Assembly (NCBI GenBank): GCA_015067315.1
Contig: SVMR01000020.1
Location: forward strand, 1 to 36,241
Direction of reading: 5' to 3'
Source: Oscillospiraceae bacterium
GTDB lineage: Bacteria; Bacillota; Clostridia; Oscillospirales; Ruminococcaceae
Length of the DNA: 36,241 bases
The notes beneath the pieces were generated by a model. It ran no database searches, was not told the origin of the DNA, and saw only the letters and a program-made list of their open reading frames with translations. The position numbers and the translations under genes were made by a program. Shown here piece by piece: positions 22,215 to 30,367 of this stretch. Numbering within the stretch: position 1 is the first letter of the stretch; every line of letters starts with the position of its first letter.

Positions 22215-22700
22215 ATGCGTACAATAAATATAATCTGCGTCGGAAATCTCAAGGAAAAATATCTGCGCGAAGCCGCCGCAGAATATGAAAAACGCCTTTC
22301 CGCCTACTGCAAATTAAAAATAACCGAGCTTAACGAATATAAACTTCCGGATAAGCCCTCCCCTTCCGAAATTGCAAAATGCATCGAAACGGAAGGCGCC
22401 GCCATTGCATCAAAAATTCCGCAGAACGCGGTTGTTGCCGCAATGTGCATTGAAGGCGAAATGCTTTCTTCCGAAAGTTTTTCCCAAAAGCTTGAAAACC
22501 TGATGTCCGACGAAAGCGCAAGCGAACTTTGTTTTATAATCGGCGGTTCCTACGGTCTTTCGGACGAAATCAAAAAAAGGGCAAAATTAAAACTTTCGCT
22601 TTCGCGAATGACTTTTACACACCAGATTTCCCGCGTGCTCATTCTGGAACAAATTTACCGAGCGTTCCAGATTTCCACCGGAGGAAAATATCATAAATGA
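22215..22700 (+). CDS. rlmH: 23S rRNA pseudouridine-1915 N3-methyltransferase
   Basis: A 161-residue SPOUT methyltransferase that methylates pseudouridine 1915 in helix 69 of 23S rRNA using SAM, acting on assembled 70S ribosomes. Clear family marks: INIICVGNLKEKYLREA at the start, FIIGGSYGLSDEI (SAM-binding knot), and LSLSRMTFTHQISRVLILEQ followed by YRAFQI and a C-terminal KYHK. The length is normal. AAGGAGG precedes the ATG, 9 bases after the MBL stop, so it is in the same operon. Confidence 0.95.
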   Translation: MRTINIICVGNLKEKYLREAAAEYEKRLSAYCKLKITELNEYKLPDKPSPSEIAKCIETEGAAIASKIPQNAVVAAMCIEGEMLSSESFSQKLENLMSDESASELCFIIGGSYGLSDEIKKRAKLKLSLSRMTFTHQISRVLILEQIYRAFQISTGGKYHK

Positions 22701-22718
22701 TTACCGGAAAGGGAAAAA

Positions 22719-24950
22719 ATGGCAAAGAAAAAGATTGAAAAACAAGAAACAAAACCCCAGGCAAAAGCTAATTTTGAAAACGCCGGAATAATTGTTGACC
22801 AACCCATTGTTGACGTTCTTGAAAAGAACTATATGCCCTACGCCATGAGCGTTATCGTAAGCCGCGCGATTCCGGAAATTGACGGTTTTAAACCCAGCCA
22901 CAGAAAACTCCTTTATACAATGTATAAAATGGGTCTTCTTTCGGGCGGAAAAACAAAATCCGCAAACATCGTCGGCCAGACCATGAAGCTCAACCCCCAC
23001 GGCGACCAGGCAATTTACGACACAATGGTCCGTATGTCAAGAGGTCACGCCGCTTTGCTCCATCCATGGATCGACAGCAAGGGCAACTTCGGCAAGGCTT
23101 ATTCAAGAAATATGGTCTGCGCCGCTTCCCGTTATACGGAGGCGAAACTCGATAAAATTTCCGCGGAACTTTTCCGCGATATTGATAAGGATACCGTTGA
23201 TTTTGTTGACAACTATGACAACACCATGAAGGAACCTTCGCTTTTCCCGGTAACCTTCCCTTCAATTTTAGTCAACTTCAACGTCGGTATCGCCGTTGGT
23301 ATGGCTTCCCAGATCTGTCCTTTCAGACTTTCCGAAATCTGCGAAACCACAATCAAACTCATAAAAGACCCGGAACACGATATTCTTTCCACTCTTCCCG
23401 CACCGGATTTTGCAGGCGGCGGACTTATTGTTTACGATAAGGACGAGCTTAACAAAATTTATGAAACCGGCCGCGGAAGCATCAAGGTCCGTTCCAAATA
23501 TAACTATGACGAAAAGAACAAATGCATCGAGATAACCGAAATTCCCGCAACAACCTGCGTTGAGGCAATTATCGATAAAATTCTTGAACTTGTAAAAGCA
23601 AGAAAAATCACCGAAATTTCGGATATCCGCGACGAAACCGACCTTTCCGGTCTTAAAATTACAATCGACCTCAAACGCGGAATCGATCCGGATGCTCTGA
23701 TGCAGAAACTATATAAAAGCACCCCTCTTGAAGATTCCTTCTCCGCGAACTTCAACGTTCTTATCGGCGGTTCCCCGATGGTTCTCGGCGTTCGCCAGAT
23801 AATCAACGAATGGGTCGCATTCAGACACGAATGTGTCCGCAGAAGAATTTATTTTGACCTTAAAGGCAAAAAAGACAAGCTTCATCTCCTCAAAGGTCTT
23901 CAGAAAATCCTTCTTGATATCGACAAGGCAATTAAAATCATCCGCGAAACCGAAAGCGAAAGCGAAGTTGTTCCGAACCTTATGATCGGCTTCGGAATCG
24001 ACCAGATTCAGGCGGAATACGTTGCGGAAATAAAACTCCGCCACCTCAACCGCGAATATATCCTTAAACGCACCGCGGATATCAGCGACCTCAAAAAAGA
24101 GATTGCCGAAATGGAAATTATTCTTAATGACCCGAAAAAGATCAACAATCTTATTATTGACGACCTTAAAGAAGTCATCAAGAAATATGACCAGCCCAGA
24201 AGAAGCGAAATTATCTATGTAAGCGAAGCGGCTTCCGTTGAAGTTGAGGAAGAAATCCCGGATTATCCTGTAAATCTTTTCTTTACAAGAGAAGGTTACT
24301 TCAAAAAAATCACTCCCCAGTCGCTCCGAATGTCCGGCGAGCATAAACTCAAGGAAGGCGACGAAATCGTATTTTCCACCGAAAGCCATAATGCGGTTGA
24401 ACTTCTGTTCTTCAGCAACAAATGCCAGGTTTATAAATCTCGCGCCTGTGATTTTGACGACACAAAAACAAGCGTTATGGGCGATTATATTCCTTCAAAA
24501 CTCGGTTTTGACGAAGGCGAAAGCGCAATTTTCATGGCAGTGGTTGAAAAATACACCGGATTTATGGTATTCTTTTTTGAGAACGGAAAGGCAGCAAAAG
24601 TTCCTCTTTCCTCTTACGAAACAAAAACAAGGCGCAAAAAACTTATCGGCGCATATTCCGATAAATCGCCCCTTGTTGCCTGCTATAATATTGAGGAAGA
24701 CCGGGAATTCCTTGTTTCCTCTTCCGGCGGAAGAATTCTTCTTGTTCATACCGGCGCCGTTCCTTCAAAATCCGCAAGGGATACCCAGGGCGTTGCCGTT
24801 ATGACTCTTAAAAAGAACGCTGTTGTTTCCGGCGCAAAACCTTTTGAACCGGGAATGCTTGAAAACGCCCACCGCTTCAGAACAAGAAACCTTCCCGCCG
24901 CGGGCGCCATTCCGAAAGACGGCGACCTTTTTGAACAAATCAGTTTGTAA
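22719..24950 (+). CDS. Type IIA topoisomerase subunit A (ParC/GyrA-like)
   Basis: A 743-residue breakage-rejoining subunit. The 5Y-CAP core is complete with the active Arg138-Tyr139 (AASRYTEAKL), HGDQAIYDT at 94-102, and a C-terminal beta-propeller-like half from about 500 onward. Subunit A cuts DNA and pairs with an ATPase subunit (ParE/GyrB), which is not in this window. At the place where quinolone-sensitive GyrA has Ser83 this protein has Gln97, while Asp101 keeps Asp87. It lacks an obvious GyrA-box, so topoisomerase IV-like is preferred over gyrase. A weak AAGGGA site precedes the ATG, 18 bases after rlmH. Confidence 0.88.
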   Translation: MAKKKIEKQETKPQAKANFENAGIIVDQPIVDVLEKNYMPYAMSVIVSRAIPEIDGFKPSHRKLLYTMYKMGLLSGGKTKSANIVGQTMKLNPHGDQAIYDTMVRMSRGHAALLHPWIDSKGNFGKAYSRNMVCAASRYTEAKLDKISAELFRDIDKDTVDFVDNYDNTMKEPSLFPVTFPSILVNFNVGIAVGMASQICPFRLSEICETTIKLIKDPEHDILSTLPAPDFAGGGLIVYDKDELNKIYETGRGSIKVRSKYNYDEKNKCIEITEIPATTCVEAIIDKILELVKARKITEISDIRDETDLSGLKITIDLKRGIDPDALMQKLYKSTPLEDSFSANFNVLIGGSPMVLGVRQIINEWVAFRHECVRRRIYFDLKGKKDKLHLLKGLQKILLDIDKAIKIIRETESESEVVPNLMIGFGIDQIQAEYVAEIKLRHLNREYILKRTADISDLKKEIAEMEIILNDPKKINNLIIDDLKEVIKKYDQPRRSEIIYVSEAASVEVEEEIPDYPVNLFFTREGYFKKITPQSLRMSGEHKLKEGDEIVFSTESHNAVELLFFSNKCQVYKSRACDFDDTKTSVMGDYIPSKLGFDEGESAIFMAVVEKYTGFMVFFFENGKAAKVPLSSYETKTRRKKLIGAYSDKSPLVACYNIEEDREFLVSSSGGRILLVHTGAVPSKSARDTQGVAVMTLKKNAVVSGAKPFEPGMLENAHRFRTRNLPAAGAIPKDGDLFEQISL

Positions 24951-24983
24951 AAATTTTTTTAATACCGAAAGGAGATTTGAATT

Positions 24984-25277
24984 ATGTACGCATGCTGCAG
25001 AAAATGGTTTGACAGAGCGAGAGATATTGCCGAGGATTTTGAGTACAAAGATTATTTCTGGTGCTATCTTCTTGTTCTTCTCCTTGGTGTGCTTTTCGGA
25101 GTTTCCGCAAACAAGGCACTTAAATATCTTTCCCCCATTATTGCGATTTTTGCCGCTTTTGCCGCTTTCGAGGTTCTTTATCCCCGCCGCGAAAAAATCG
25201 CAAAAATGCTTGACGGAACCTATGAAGACAGATTTGTTGAATTTGAGGGAACCGAAGACATCCCCGATTTTATCTGA
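24984..25277 (+). CDS. Small membrane protein of unknown function
   Basis: A 97-residue protein with two hydrophobic segments (about 28-46 and 51-66), a basic loop YPRREKIAK and an acidic tail FVEFEGTEDIPDFI. AAAGGAGAT before the ATG is a strong ribosome site. It lies 33 bases behind the topoisomerase gene in the same direction and is the last gene before a hairpin. I do not recognise a family; function unknown. Confidence 0.72.
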   Translation: MYACCRKWFDRARDIAEDFEYKDYFWCYLLVLLLGVLFGVSANKALKYLSPIIAIFAAFAAFEVLYPRREKIAKMLDGTYEDRFVEFEGTEDIPDFI

Positions 25278-25290
25278 TTTTTAAAAAAAC

Positions 25291-25318
25291 GGGGACGCTT
25301 TTCAAAAACCGCGTCCCC
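25291..25318 (+). terminator. Hairpin after the topoisomerase operon
   Basis: GGGGACGC and GCGTCCCC pair around a 12-base loop. The T-run lies on the minus strand side (AAAAAAAC before the stem), so on plus it is a weaker terminator. It is the only candidate end for the operon. Confidence 0.55.
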
Positions 25319-25326
25319 TAACAAAA

Positions 25327-25398
25327 AAGCCGTTTTATTTTGATTATTTTATTAAGGCAAACGCTTTTTTCTTTCTTAAATCGAAATAAAACGGGCTT
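25327..25398. repeat. Imperfect inverted repeat before secG
   Basis: AAGCCGTTTTATTT at 25327-25340 pairs with 25384-25398 with one bulged base, loop about 43 bases. No gene or clear promoter pattern explains it. Confidence 0.45.
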
Positions 25399-25476
25399 GA
25401 CATTATTTTTACCATTAAAAGCGATTATAATACCCCATAAAACAGTCAATTTTTTGATAAAATGCTAAAAAAAGCC

Positions 25477-25505
25477 TTGCAAAAGCTCGTTAGCTGTGGT
25501 ATTAT
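25477..25505 (+). promoter_or_regulatory. Promoter of secG
   Basis: TTGCAA at 25477-25482, 17 bases, TATTAT at 25500-25505, about 35 bases before the start codon. Confidence 0.75.
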
Positions 25506-25539
25506 AGTATAGCTATCGTGTTATTTTTGGAGGTTTATC

Positions 25540-25785
25540 ATGACTGTATATGAAATTATCGGAAGTATTCTTCTTATCATAACCTGCGTTCTTGTAACTG
25601 TAACTGTTCTTTTTCAGAGCAGCAGCAAACAGGACGGCATTTCTGCTCTCGGCGGCAAAAGCGCTTCCGCTTCCGCAGCAGAAGCAAAGAGCAACAACGC
25701 AAAACTCGTAAGAATCACCAAAGTTCTTGCTGTTGTTTTCTTTGTAATCACCCTCGCAGTTTATGCACTTACTATTTATCTTTAA
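25540..25785 (+). CDS. secG: Preprotein translocase subunit SecG
   Basis: An 81-residue membrane protein, part of the SecYEG channel that moves unfolded proteins across the membrane. It has two membrane segments (about 4-24 and 58-79) and the conserved loop VLFQSSSKQDGISALGG between them, a form of the LLQ-GKG-G motif. The length is usual. TTGGAGG precedes the ATG. It has its own promoter and terminator. In many Firmicutes rnr and smpB follow secG; here a convergent rluB follows instead. Confidence 0.93.
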   Translation: MTVYEIIGSILLIITCVLVTVTVLFQSSSKQDGISALGGKSASASAAEAKSNNAKLVRITKVLAVVFFVITLAVYALTIYL

Positions 25786-25802
25786 TTTCTGAAAATTCAC
25801 GA

Positions 25803-25836
25803 AAAAGTCCCGGACAAACTGTCCGGGACTTTTTTA
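25803..25836 (+). terminator. Terminator of secG
   Basis: GTCCCGGAC and GTCCGGGAC pair around AAACT, extended by A-T pairs, then TTTTTT. Confidence 0.92.
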
Positions 25837-25840
25837 TCAT

Positions 25841-25876
25841 CAAAAAAAGCACGGGGACTTAAAATCTCCGTGCTTT
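25841..25876 (-). terminator. Terminator of the scp-rluB operon
   Basis: On the minus strand AAGCACGG and CCGTGCTT form the stem, followed by seven T residues, 12 bases after the rluB stop. Confidence 0.88.
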
Positions 25877-25887
25877 TCTTTATAAAA

Positions 25888-26742
25888 TCAGGGTCTTCTT
25901 GCAAATTTCATCTTCGGTTTTGCGGGTTTGTTTTCCGCGGGTTTTGCTGCGGGTTTAGAGCCGTTCTGCGGCTTTTTAGCGGCGTTTTTCTTCGGGGTCT
26001 GCTCTCCGGGAATGCCTTTTTTCGAAAGGTTATGAAGGCCGGTAAGTTCCTCTTTTGTGAGTTCGCGCCATTTTCCCTGCTGGAGCATTCCGAGCCTTAC
26101 GATTCCGATGGAGGTGCGTTTAAGGCGGATAACGGTGAGTTCAACCGCTTCGCACATTTTACGGATTTCGCGGTTTTTTCCTTCCGCAATTACGAACTGA
26201 AGAACGGTTCTTTCTTCGTTTTCTTCAAGAACGGTTACGGAAATCGGGCGGACGAATCCGGAATCGATTTTAACTCCTTCAGAAAGTTTTATGAGTTTTT
26301 CCTCAATTCCCGTTTCGCGAACCGTTACGCGGTAGGTTTTCTGGATATTGCCGCTTGGGTGCATTATCATATTTGCAAACGCGCCGTCGTTTGTAAGAAG
26401 AATAAGCCCTTCGCTGTTGCGGTCAAGACGTCCGATGGGATAGACTCTTGCCGGAATATCGGTGACAAGATCCATAACGGTTTTTCTTCCCATTTCGTCG
26501 GAGGTTGTTGTTACAAAACCGCGGGGTTTGTTGAGGGCGACGTACCAGAGTTTTTCTCCGATTCCGGAGCTTATTTCTTCGCCGTTTATTGTGATAATAT
26601 CTTTTCTTACGTCAACTTTCATTCCGATTTCCGCCGGATGACCGTTGACTTTTACTTTTCCTGCGGCAATAAGCTCTTCCGCTTTTCTTCTGGAAGTGTA
26701 TCCGGAATCGGCAATTGCCTTCTGAATTCTTGTATCCTTCAT
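25888..26742 (-). CDS. rluB: 23S rRNA pseudouridine synthase, RluB family
   Basis: A 284-residue RsuA/RluB-type enzyme that converts uridine to pseudouridine in 23S rRNA (2605 by family). It has an N-terminal S4 RNA-binding domain (about 2-60) with YTSRRKAEELIAAGKV, the catalytic GRLDRNSEGL with Asp107, and KTYRV and EGKNREIRKM further on. Residues from about 238 form a disordered Lys-Pro-Ala-rich tail of 45 residues, often seen in this family in Firmicutes. GAGGAGA precedes the ATG. It is last in the operon, 10 bases behind dacF. RluB rather than RsuA is chosen from the position after dacF and gerW. Confidence 0.9.
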   Translation of the reverse strand: MKDTRIQKAIADSGYTSRRKAEELIAAGKVKVNGHPAEIGMKVDVRKDIITINGEEISSGIGEKLWYVALNKPRGFVTTTSDEMGRKTVMDLVTDIPARVYPIGRLDRNSEGLILLTNDGAFANMIMHPSGNIQKTYRVTVRETGIEEKLIKLSEGVKIDSGFVRPISVTVLEENEERTVLQFVIAEGKNREIRKMCEAVELTVIRLKRTSIGIVRLGMLQQGKWRELTKEELTGLHNLSKKGIPGEQTPKKNAAKKPQNGSKPAAKPAENKPAKPKMKFARRP

Positions 26743-26752
26743 TTTATTCTCC

Positions 26753-27853
26753 TCAAAACTGAAAATTGTCTTTTATGTTATCCCAAAAACCTTCGGATTC
26801 GGGAACTTTTTCAACTGTTTTTTCCGCAAGAAGCGGAGTTTCGGCAACAAGTTCGCCGTCAAGATAAAAAAGCGCTTTTCCAAGGATTTTTCCTTTTTCA
26901 ACCGGCGCAAAAACAAAAGGTTCTGCGCTTATAACAACCTCTATTCTTTCCGCTTCCCCTTCAAAAAGCGAAGCGGAAACTTTTTTCGGAACAGCTTTTA
27001 CCGTTTTTTCCGCCCCTCCGCAAACAGGAACAAGCTTTTCTTTTGCAAGATTTTCAAGCGGAACGGATTCAAGCTTTCCGAAATATTCGTTATATAGAGC
27101 GGTATGGTAATTCCAGTCATCCGGACAGCAAAGAGTTACGCAGATGAGCGAAACCCCTTCCCTTTCCGCCGAGGAAACAAGGCATCTTCCGGATTTTTTT
27201 GTAAAACCGGTTTTTATTCCGGTCGCGCCTTCAAGAGTTTTTAAAAGCCGGTTGTGGTTCGAAAGGATTCTTTTATATGGCGGATTTCCGTATTCAAGCC
27301 GGAGGCTTTCCGAACCGCAGATTTCCGCAAAAAGCGGATTTTCCATTGCATTTTTTGCAAGAACCGCCATATCGTAAGCTGTTGAAAAATGGTTTTTTCC
27401 GTCAAGACCGGAAGGGGTTTCGAAGGAAGTGTTAAAAAGTCCCATTTCCTCCGCCCTTTTGTTCATAAGCCGGACAAAATTTTCAACAGAACCGGAAATT
27501 CTTATTGCCGCGGCATTTGCCGCATCGTTTCCGGAAGCAAGAAGCATTCCGCAGGCAAGAATACGGAGATTTACCATATCCCCGGGAAGAAGACCCATTG
27601 ACGAACCTTCGACCGCTATGTCGCTTTTTCCGACGGAAAAATATTCGTCGATATTTTCCTCTTCAAGAACAATAAGCGCCGTCATAATCTTTGTGGTGCT
27701 TGCCATCGGGAGCTTTTCGTCCTTGTTATATTCAAAAAGAATCCTTCCGTTTTCCGAATCTATGAGCACGGCGCTTTTTGCCGCCGCGAAGGATTCGGTG
27801 CTCAAAGAAAAAGCCATGAGCACGGCGGTTATAACCGAAAAAATTTTATGCAA
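26753..27853 (-). CDS. dacF: D-alanyl-D-alanine carboxypeptidase (S11, DacF-like)
   Basis: A 366-residue penicillin-binding protein 5-type enzyme that trims the last D-Ala from peptidoglycan pentapeptides outside the cell. A signal peptide (about 1-24, ending SFAAA) is followed by the peptidase with Ser52-Thr-Thr-Lys55 (SxxK), Ser107-Gly-Asn109 (SxN) and Lys214-Thr-Gly216 (KTG). A C-terminal beta domain (PBP5_C type) runs from about 275. In Bacillus DacF belongs to the sporulation set; the same order gerW-dacF-rluB supports this one. The start is TTG with GGGGTGA upstream. No clear amphipathic anchor at the C terminus was judged. Confidence 0.9.
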   Translation of the reverse strand: MHKIFSVITAVLMAFSLSTESFAAAKSAVLIDSENGRILFEYNKDEKLPMASTTKIMTALIVLEEENIDEYFSVGKSDIAVEGSSMGLLPGDMVNLRILACGMLLASGNDAANAAAIRISGSVENFVRLMNKRAEEMGLFNTSFETPSGLDGKNHFSTAYDMAVLAKNAMENPLFAEICGSESLRLEYGNPPYKRILSNHNRLLKTLEGATGIKTGFTKKSGRCLVSSAEREGVSLICVTLCCPDDWNYHTALYNEYFGKLESVPLENLAKEKLVPVCGGAEKTVKAVPKKVSASLFEGEAERIEVVISAEPFVFAPVEKGKILGKALFYLDGELVAETPLLAEKTVEKVPESEGFWDNIKDNFQF

Positions 27854-27905
27854 AAGGAATCACCCCGCAAGAATTTATGCGAAGTTTTTCCCTTTTATTC
27901 TTTTA

Positions 27906-28343
27906 TTATTCTGCGGGAACTTCCGGAACGGTTTCGATAATTGCGGGTTCAGCAGTTTCAACGGTTACGCTGTCGCTCTTTTTCTTGCCGATTAATCCGG
28001 AAATGGTATCGATTGCATCCGGAACCATATTTGCAACGCGCTCCGCAACGCTGTTTTTGTCCGCAATCTGGATCATGCGGACGCTTTCGCCTTTAAGAAT
28101 AAGGAAAGCAACGGGCTGGATCGTAACGCCGCCGCCAGTTCCGCCGCCGAACATCTCCTTCGGGCTTGCGGAAGGAAAATCGGAACCGCCGCAGGCGAAA
28201 CCTACGCTTACTTTTGAAACGGGGATAACGGTAGTTCCGTCCTGGATCGAAATCGGCGCACCGATTATGGAGTTGGAATCCACCATTCCCTTAACTTTTT
28301 CAAGGGAGATATTGATCATACCTTCAAGATTTTTTTCGCTCAT
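27906..28343 (-). CDS. gerW: GerW family sporulation protein (YtfJ)
   Basis: A 145-residue cytoplasmic protein of the GerW/YtfJ family, needed for normal spore germination in Bacillus (via the GerA response) and present in nearly all endospore formers. The family is recognised by GAPISIQDGTTVIPVSKVSVGFACGGSDF, described here as residues 27-55, followed by a Gly-rich FGGGTGGG and VTIQPVAFLIL. The length is usual. The ATG overlaps the last codon of the DUF2953 gene by 4 bases, so the two are coupled. It is a main reason to call the organism spore-forming. Confidence 0.92.
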   Translation of the reverse strand: MSEKNLEGMINISLEKVKGMVDSNSIIGAPISIQDGTTVIPVSKVSVGFACGGSDFPSASPKEMFGGGTGGGVTIQPVAFLILKGESVRMIQIADKNSVAERVANMVPDAIDTISGLIGKKKSDSVTVETAEPAIIETVPEVPAE

Positions 28344-28996
28344 GCGGAAGCACTCTCCTTTGCATTTATCTTCTGCCGCGGTTTTGCGGACTTTTGTTTA
28401 TTATTGTTTTTTATAATATCTTTGAGAAGCACAAAAGCTATTCTCAAAGCGCCGATAAGCACAATCAACGGATTGAATTCAATATCCGCTCCGCCGTAAA
28501 TTTCGTCCTTTTCCGAAATAAAATCCGGAAAAACACGGATTTTTGTTTTTTCAATTTTTGTTAAATTGCGGAAAAATCCAAGAACGCCGGAAAGCCATCC
28601 GCAGATTCTTCCGTATTTTATTCCGCAGGCGGCGGCATCTTCCGCGCCGACCTTCCAATAAAGTTCCGCTTCATGGAATCTTATGTTCCGAAGAATCATT
28701 TTTGCGCCGGGACCGTATTTTTTAATTGATTCGATTATAAAATCAACCGTTTCCTCAACGGTCATTTTCCGTTTTTCTTTTTTTGCTTTTTCCGGAGCGG
28801 CTTCTTTTTTCGGTTCCGGTTTTTCCGTTTTTTCTTTTTCCTTTTTCTTCATCGGGAAAACGGTATATTTAAAGAAAAAGAGGAATTTTATTATTAAAGA
28901 AAATTCTTCCTTATAATAAGCGGCCGCATGTACGGGAATCATCAGGATTCCGAGAATCAGAATTATTGTTCCGAGAAAAATCAGCAAACCCGTCAA
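28340..28996 (-). CDS. DUF2953 membrane protein
   Basis: A 218-residue protein with an N-terminal membrane helix (LLIFLGTIILILGILMIPV), a long Lys/Glu/Pro-rich charged linker at about 45-80 (KKKEKEKTEKPEPKKEA...), and a C-terminal domain with a second hydrophobic segment near 185-205. It matches the DUF2953 family that always sits before gerW in Firmicutes; function unknown, with sporulation inferred from position. The start is taken as TTG at 28996 because GGGGGGT lies about 7 bases upstream; TTG at 29020 would overlap it. The stop overlaps the gerW start. Confidence 0.82.
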   Translation of the reverse strand: MTGLLIFLGTIILILGILMIPVHAAAYYKEEFSLIIKFLFFFKYTVFPMKKKEKEKTEKPEPKKEAAPEKAKKEKRKMTVEETVDFIIESIKKYGPGAKMILRNIRFHEAELYWKVGAEDAAACGIKYGRICGWLSGVLGFFRNLTKIEKTKIRVFPDFISEKDEIYGGADIEFNPLIVLIGALRIAFVLLKDIIKNNNKQKSAKPRQKINAKESASA

Positions 28997-29032
28997 TACC
29001 GCCACCCCCCTTTTTTTCAAATAATCGGATAA

Positions 29033-29623
29033 TCAGTTTTCATTATCGAAAAGGGACTGCTGATCTTCAATTTCCGAAGAAGGCATTTTGATTTCGGTTT
29101 CCGCTTCGTCCGCGATAGGCGGCATATCTTCGATTGATTCCAGGCCGAAAGAACGGAGGAAAAGCGGAGTTGTGCGGTAAGAAATCGGTTTTCCGGGAAG
29201 ATCGAGCCTTCCGGCTTCCTCGATAAGCCCTTTTTCAACAAGCGTTGAAATAACGCCGGAAGAATCTACCCCGCGGACCTGTTCCGCAAAAGCCCTTGTA
29301 ACCGGCTGGTTATAGGCAATTATTGCAAGAACTTCGAGAGCCGCCTGGGAAAGAGGCGCATTCCTTTTTATTTCAAAAGCGCCGCGGATATAGGGTTCAT
29401 ATTCCGCTTTGGTGCAAAACTGCCATTGGTTTTCAAGGCGTCTTACTTCTATTGAACCTTCGAATTTTTCGTATTTTGTTTTTAAGCTTTCAAGAACCGC
29501 AACCGCGGCATCTTCATCAAGTTCCATTGCCTGCGCAACGATTTTTTGGTCAACGGGTTCGCCGCCGGCAAAAAGAATCGCTTCGGCAATTTTTTCATAT
29601 TGTTCCAGCTGCAGTTTCGTCAC
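29033..29623 (-). CDS. scpB: Segregation and condensation protein B
   Basis: A 196-residue kleisin-associated subunit of the SMC-ScpAB condensin complex, which compacts and separates chromosomes. It has two winged-helix domains, with the usual YEKIAEAILFAGGEPV start and ALEVLAIIAYNQPVTRAFAEQVRGVDS in the second domain, then LPGKPISYRTT. The length is usual. The start is GTG at 29623, with GAGG directly before it and so poorly spaced; it lies 29 bases inside scpA, so it depends on translational coupling. An acidic tail of about 25 residues ends the protein. Confidence 0.93.
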   Translation of the reverse strand: MTKLQLEQYEKIAEAILFAGGEPVDQKIVAQAMELDEDAAVAVLESLKTKYEKFEGSIEVRRLENQWQFCTKAEYEPYIRGAFEIKRNAPLSQAALEVLAIIAYNQPVTRAFAEQVRGVDSSGVISTLVEKGLIEEAGRLDLPGKPISYRTTPLFLRSFGLESIEDMPPIADEAETEIKMPSSEIEDQQSLFDNEN

Positions 29624-30347
29624 CCTCTTTCAGTTTTTTTCTTTTGATTTCCTTGTTGAGTTCAACAATGTTGTCCTCATCAACGCTTATTCTTCCTTTT
29701 TTCACAAGTTCGAGAACGGCGAGGAACATTGCGACGCTTTCGCTTCTTGTTGAACCGGAAAAAAGTTCGTTCCATTTAAGCTTTGTGCGCCTGTAAAGGC
29801 GTTTTAAAAGGATTATCGCCCTCGACGGTACGGATATCAGTTTTTTATGAACAACGCCGCTGAAGGCCTCTACGGGCGGCGGAAGCTTGCGTTGTTTTCT
29901 TCCGAGAGCGGAAAGATATGCTTTAAGAATATCCTCCGAAGGATGTATCCTTGTATAGGTGTTGTCCGCTTCAATGGGGGTCGGTTTTCTTGAAAAAATG
30001 CTGTTTCCGCAGAATTTTTCTTTAAGTTCCGCCGCAACCATTTTGCATGCCTGATATTCGATAAGTTCTCCCTGGAGTTCCTGACGGAGTTTTTCGCCTT
30101 CGTCATCGTACCGCGGAAGAAGCATTGCTGTTTTGATATAAACAAGCCTTGCGGCCATTTCGAGAAATTCCGCCGCGCCGTCCATATCCTCAAAATTTTC
30201 GATATCTTTAATGGATTCGGTATATTGTTCAAGAAGTTCCGAAATATTGATATCGCATATATTAAGCTTGTGTTTTTGTATCAGAAAAAGCAAAAGATCA
30301 AGAGGCCCTTCAAAGGCATCAAGCTTATAGTTAAGTTTTTCGCTCAA
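29595..30347 (-). CDS. scpA: Segregation and condensation protein A
   Basis: A 250-residue kleisin that bridges the heads of the SMC dimer. Visible family marks are YKLDAFEGPLDLLLFLIQKHKLNICDI at about 6-31 (N-terminal helical part), AARLVYIKTAMLLP, and a C-terminal winged helix with RSESVAMFLAVLELVKKGRI. The start is TTG at 30347 with GGGGATG 5-6 bases upstream; earlier in-frame codons run into the M50 gene end. It follows the M50 protease by 20 bases and overlaps scpB. Confidence 0.93.
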   Translation of the reverse strand: MSEKLNYKLDAFEGPLDLLLFLIQKHKLNICDINISELLEQYTESIKDIENFEDMDGAAEFLEMAARLVYIKTAMLLPRYDDEGEKLRQELQGELIEYQACKMVAAELKEKFCGNSIFSRKPTPIEADNTYTRIHPSEDILKAYLSALGRKQRKLPPPVEAFSGVVHKKLISVPSRAIILLKRLYRRTKLKWNELFSGSTRSESVAMFLAVLELVKKGRISVDEDNIVELNKEIKRKKLKEGDETAAGTI

Positions 30348-30367
30348 AATTACATCCCCAAAACAAA

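Noticed and set aside
25394-25436. Promoter TTGACA...TATAAT before secG
   Set aside because: The spacer is 23 bases, too long for sigma-A. The TTGCAA-17-TATTAT pair nearer the gene is better.
25870-26934. A 354-codon open frame on the plus strand opposite rluB
   Set aside because: Its translation is low-complexity and rich in Phe, Cys and Gly, as expected for the complement of Lys/Glu-rich genes. The minus strand encodes clear RluB and DacF.
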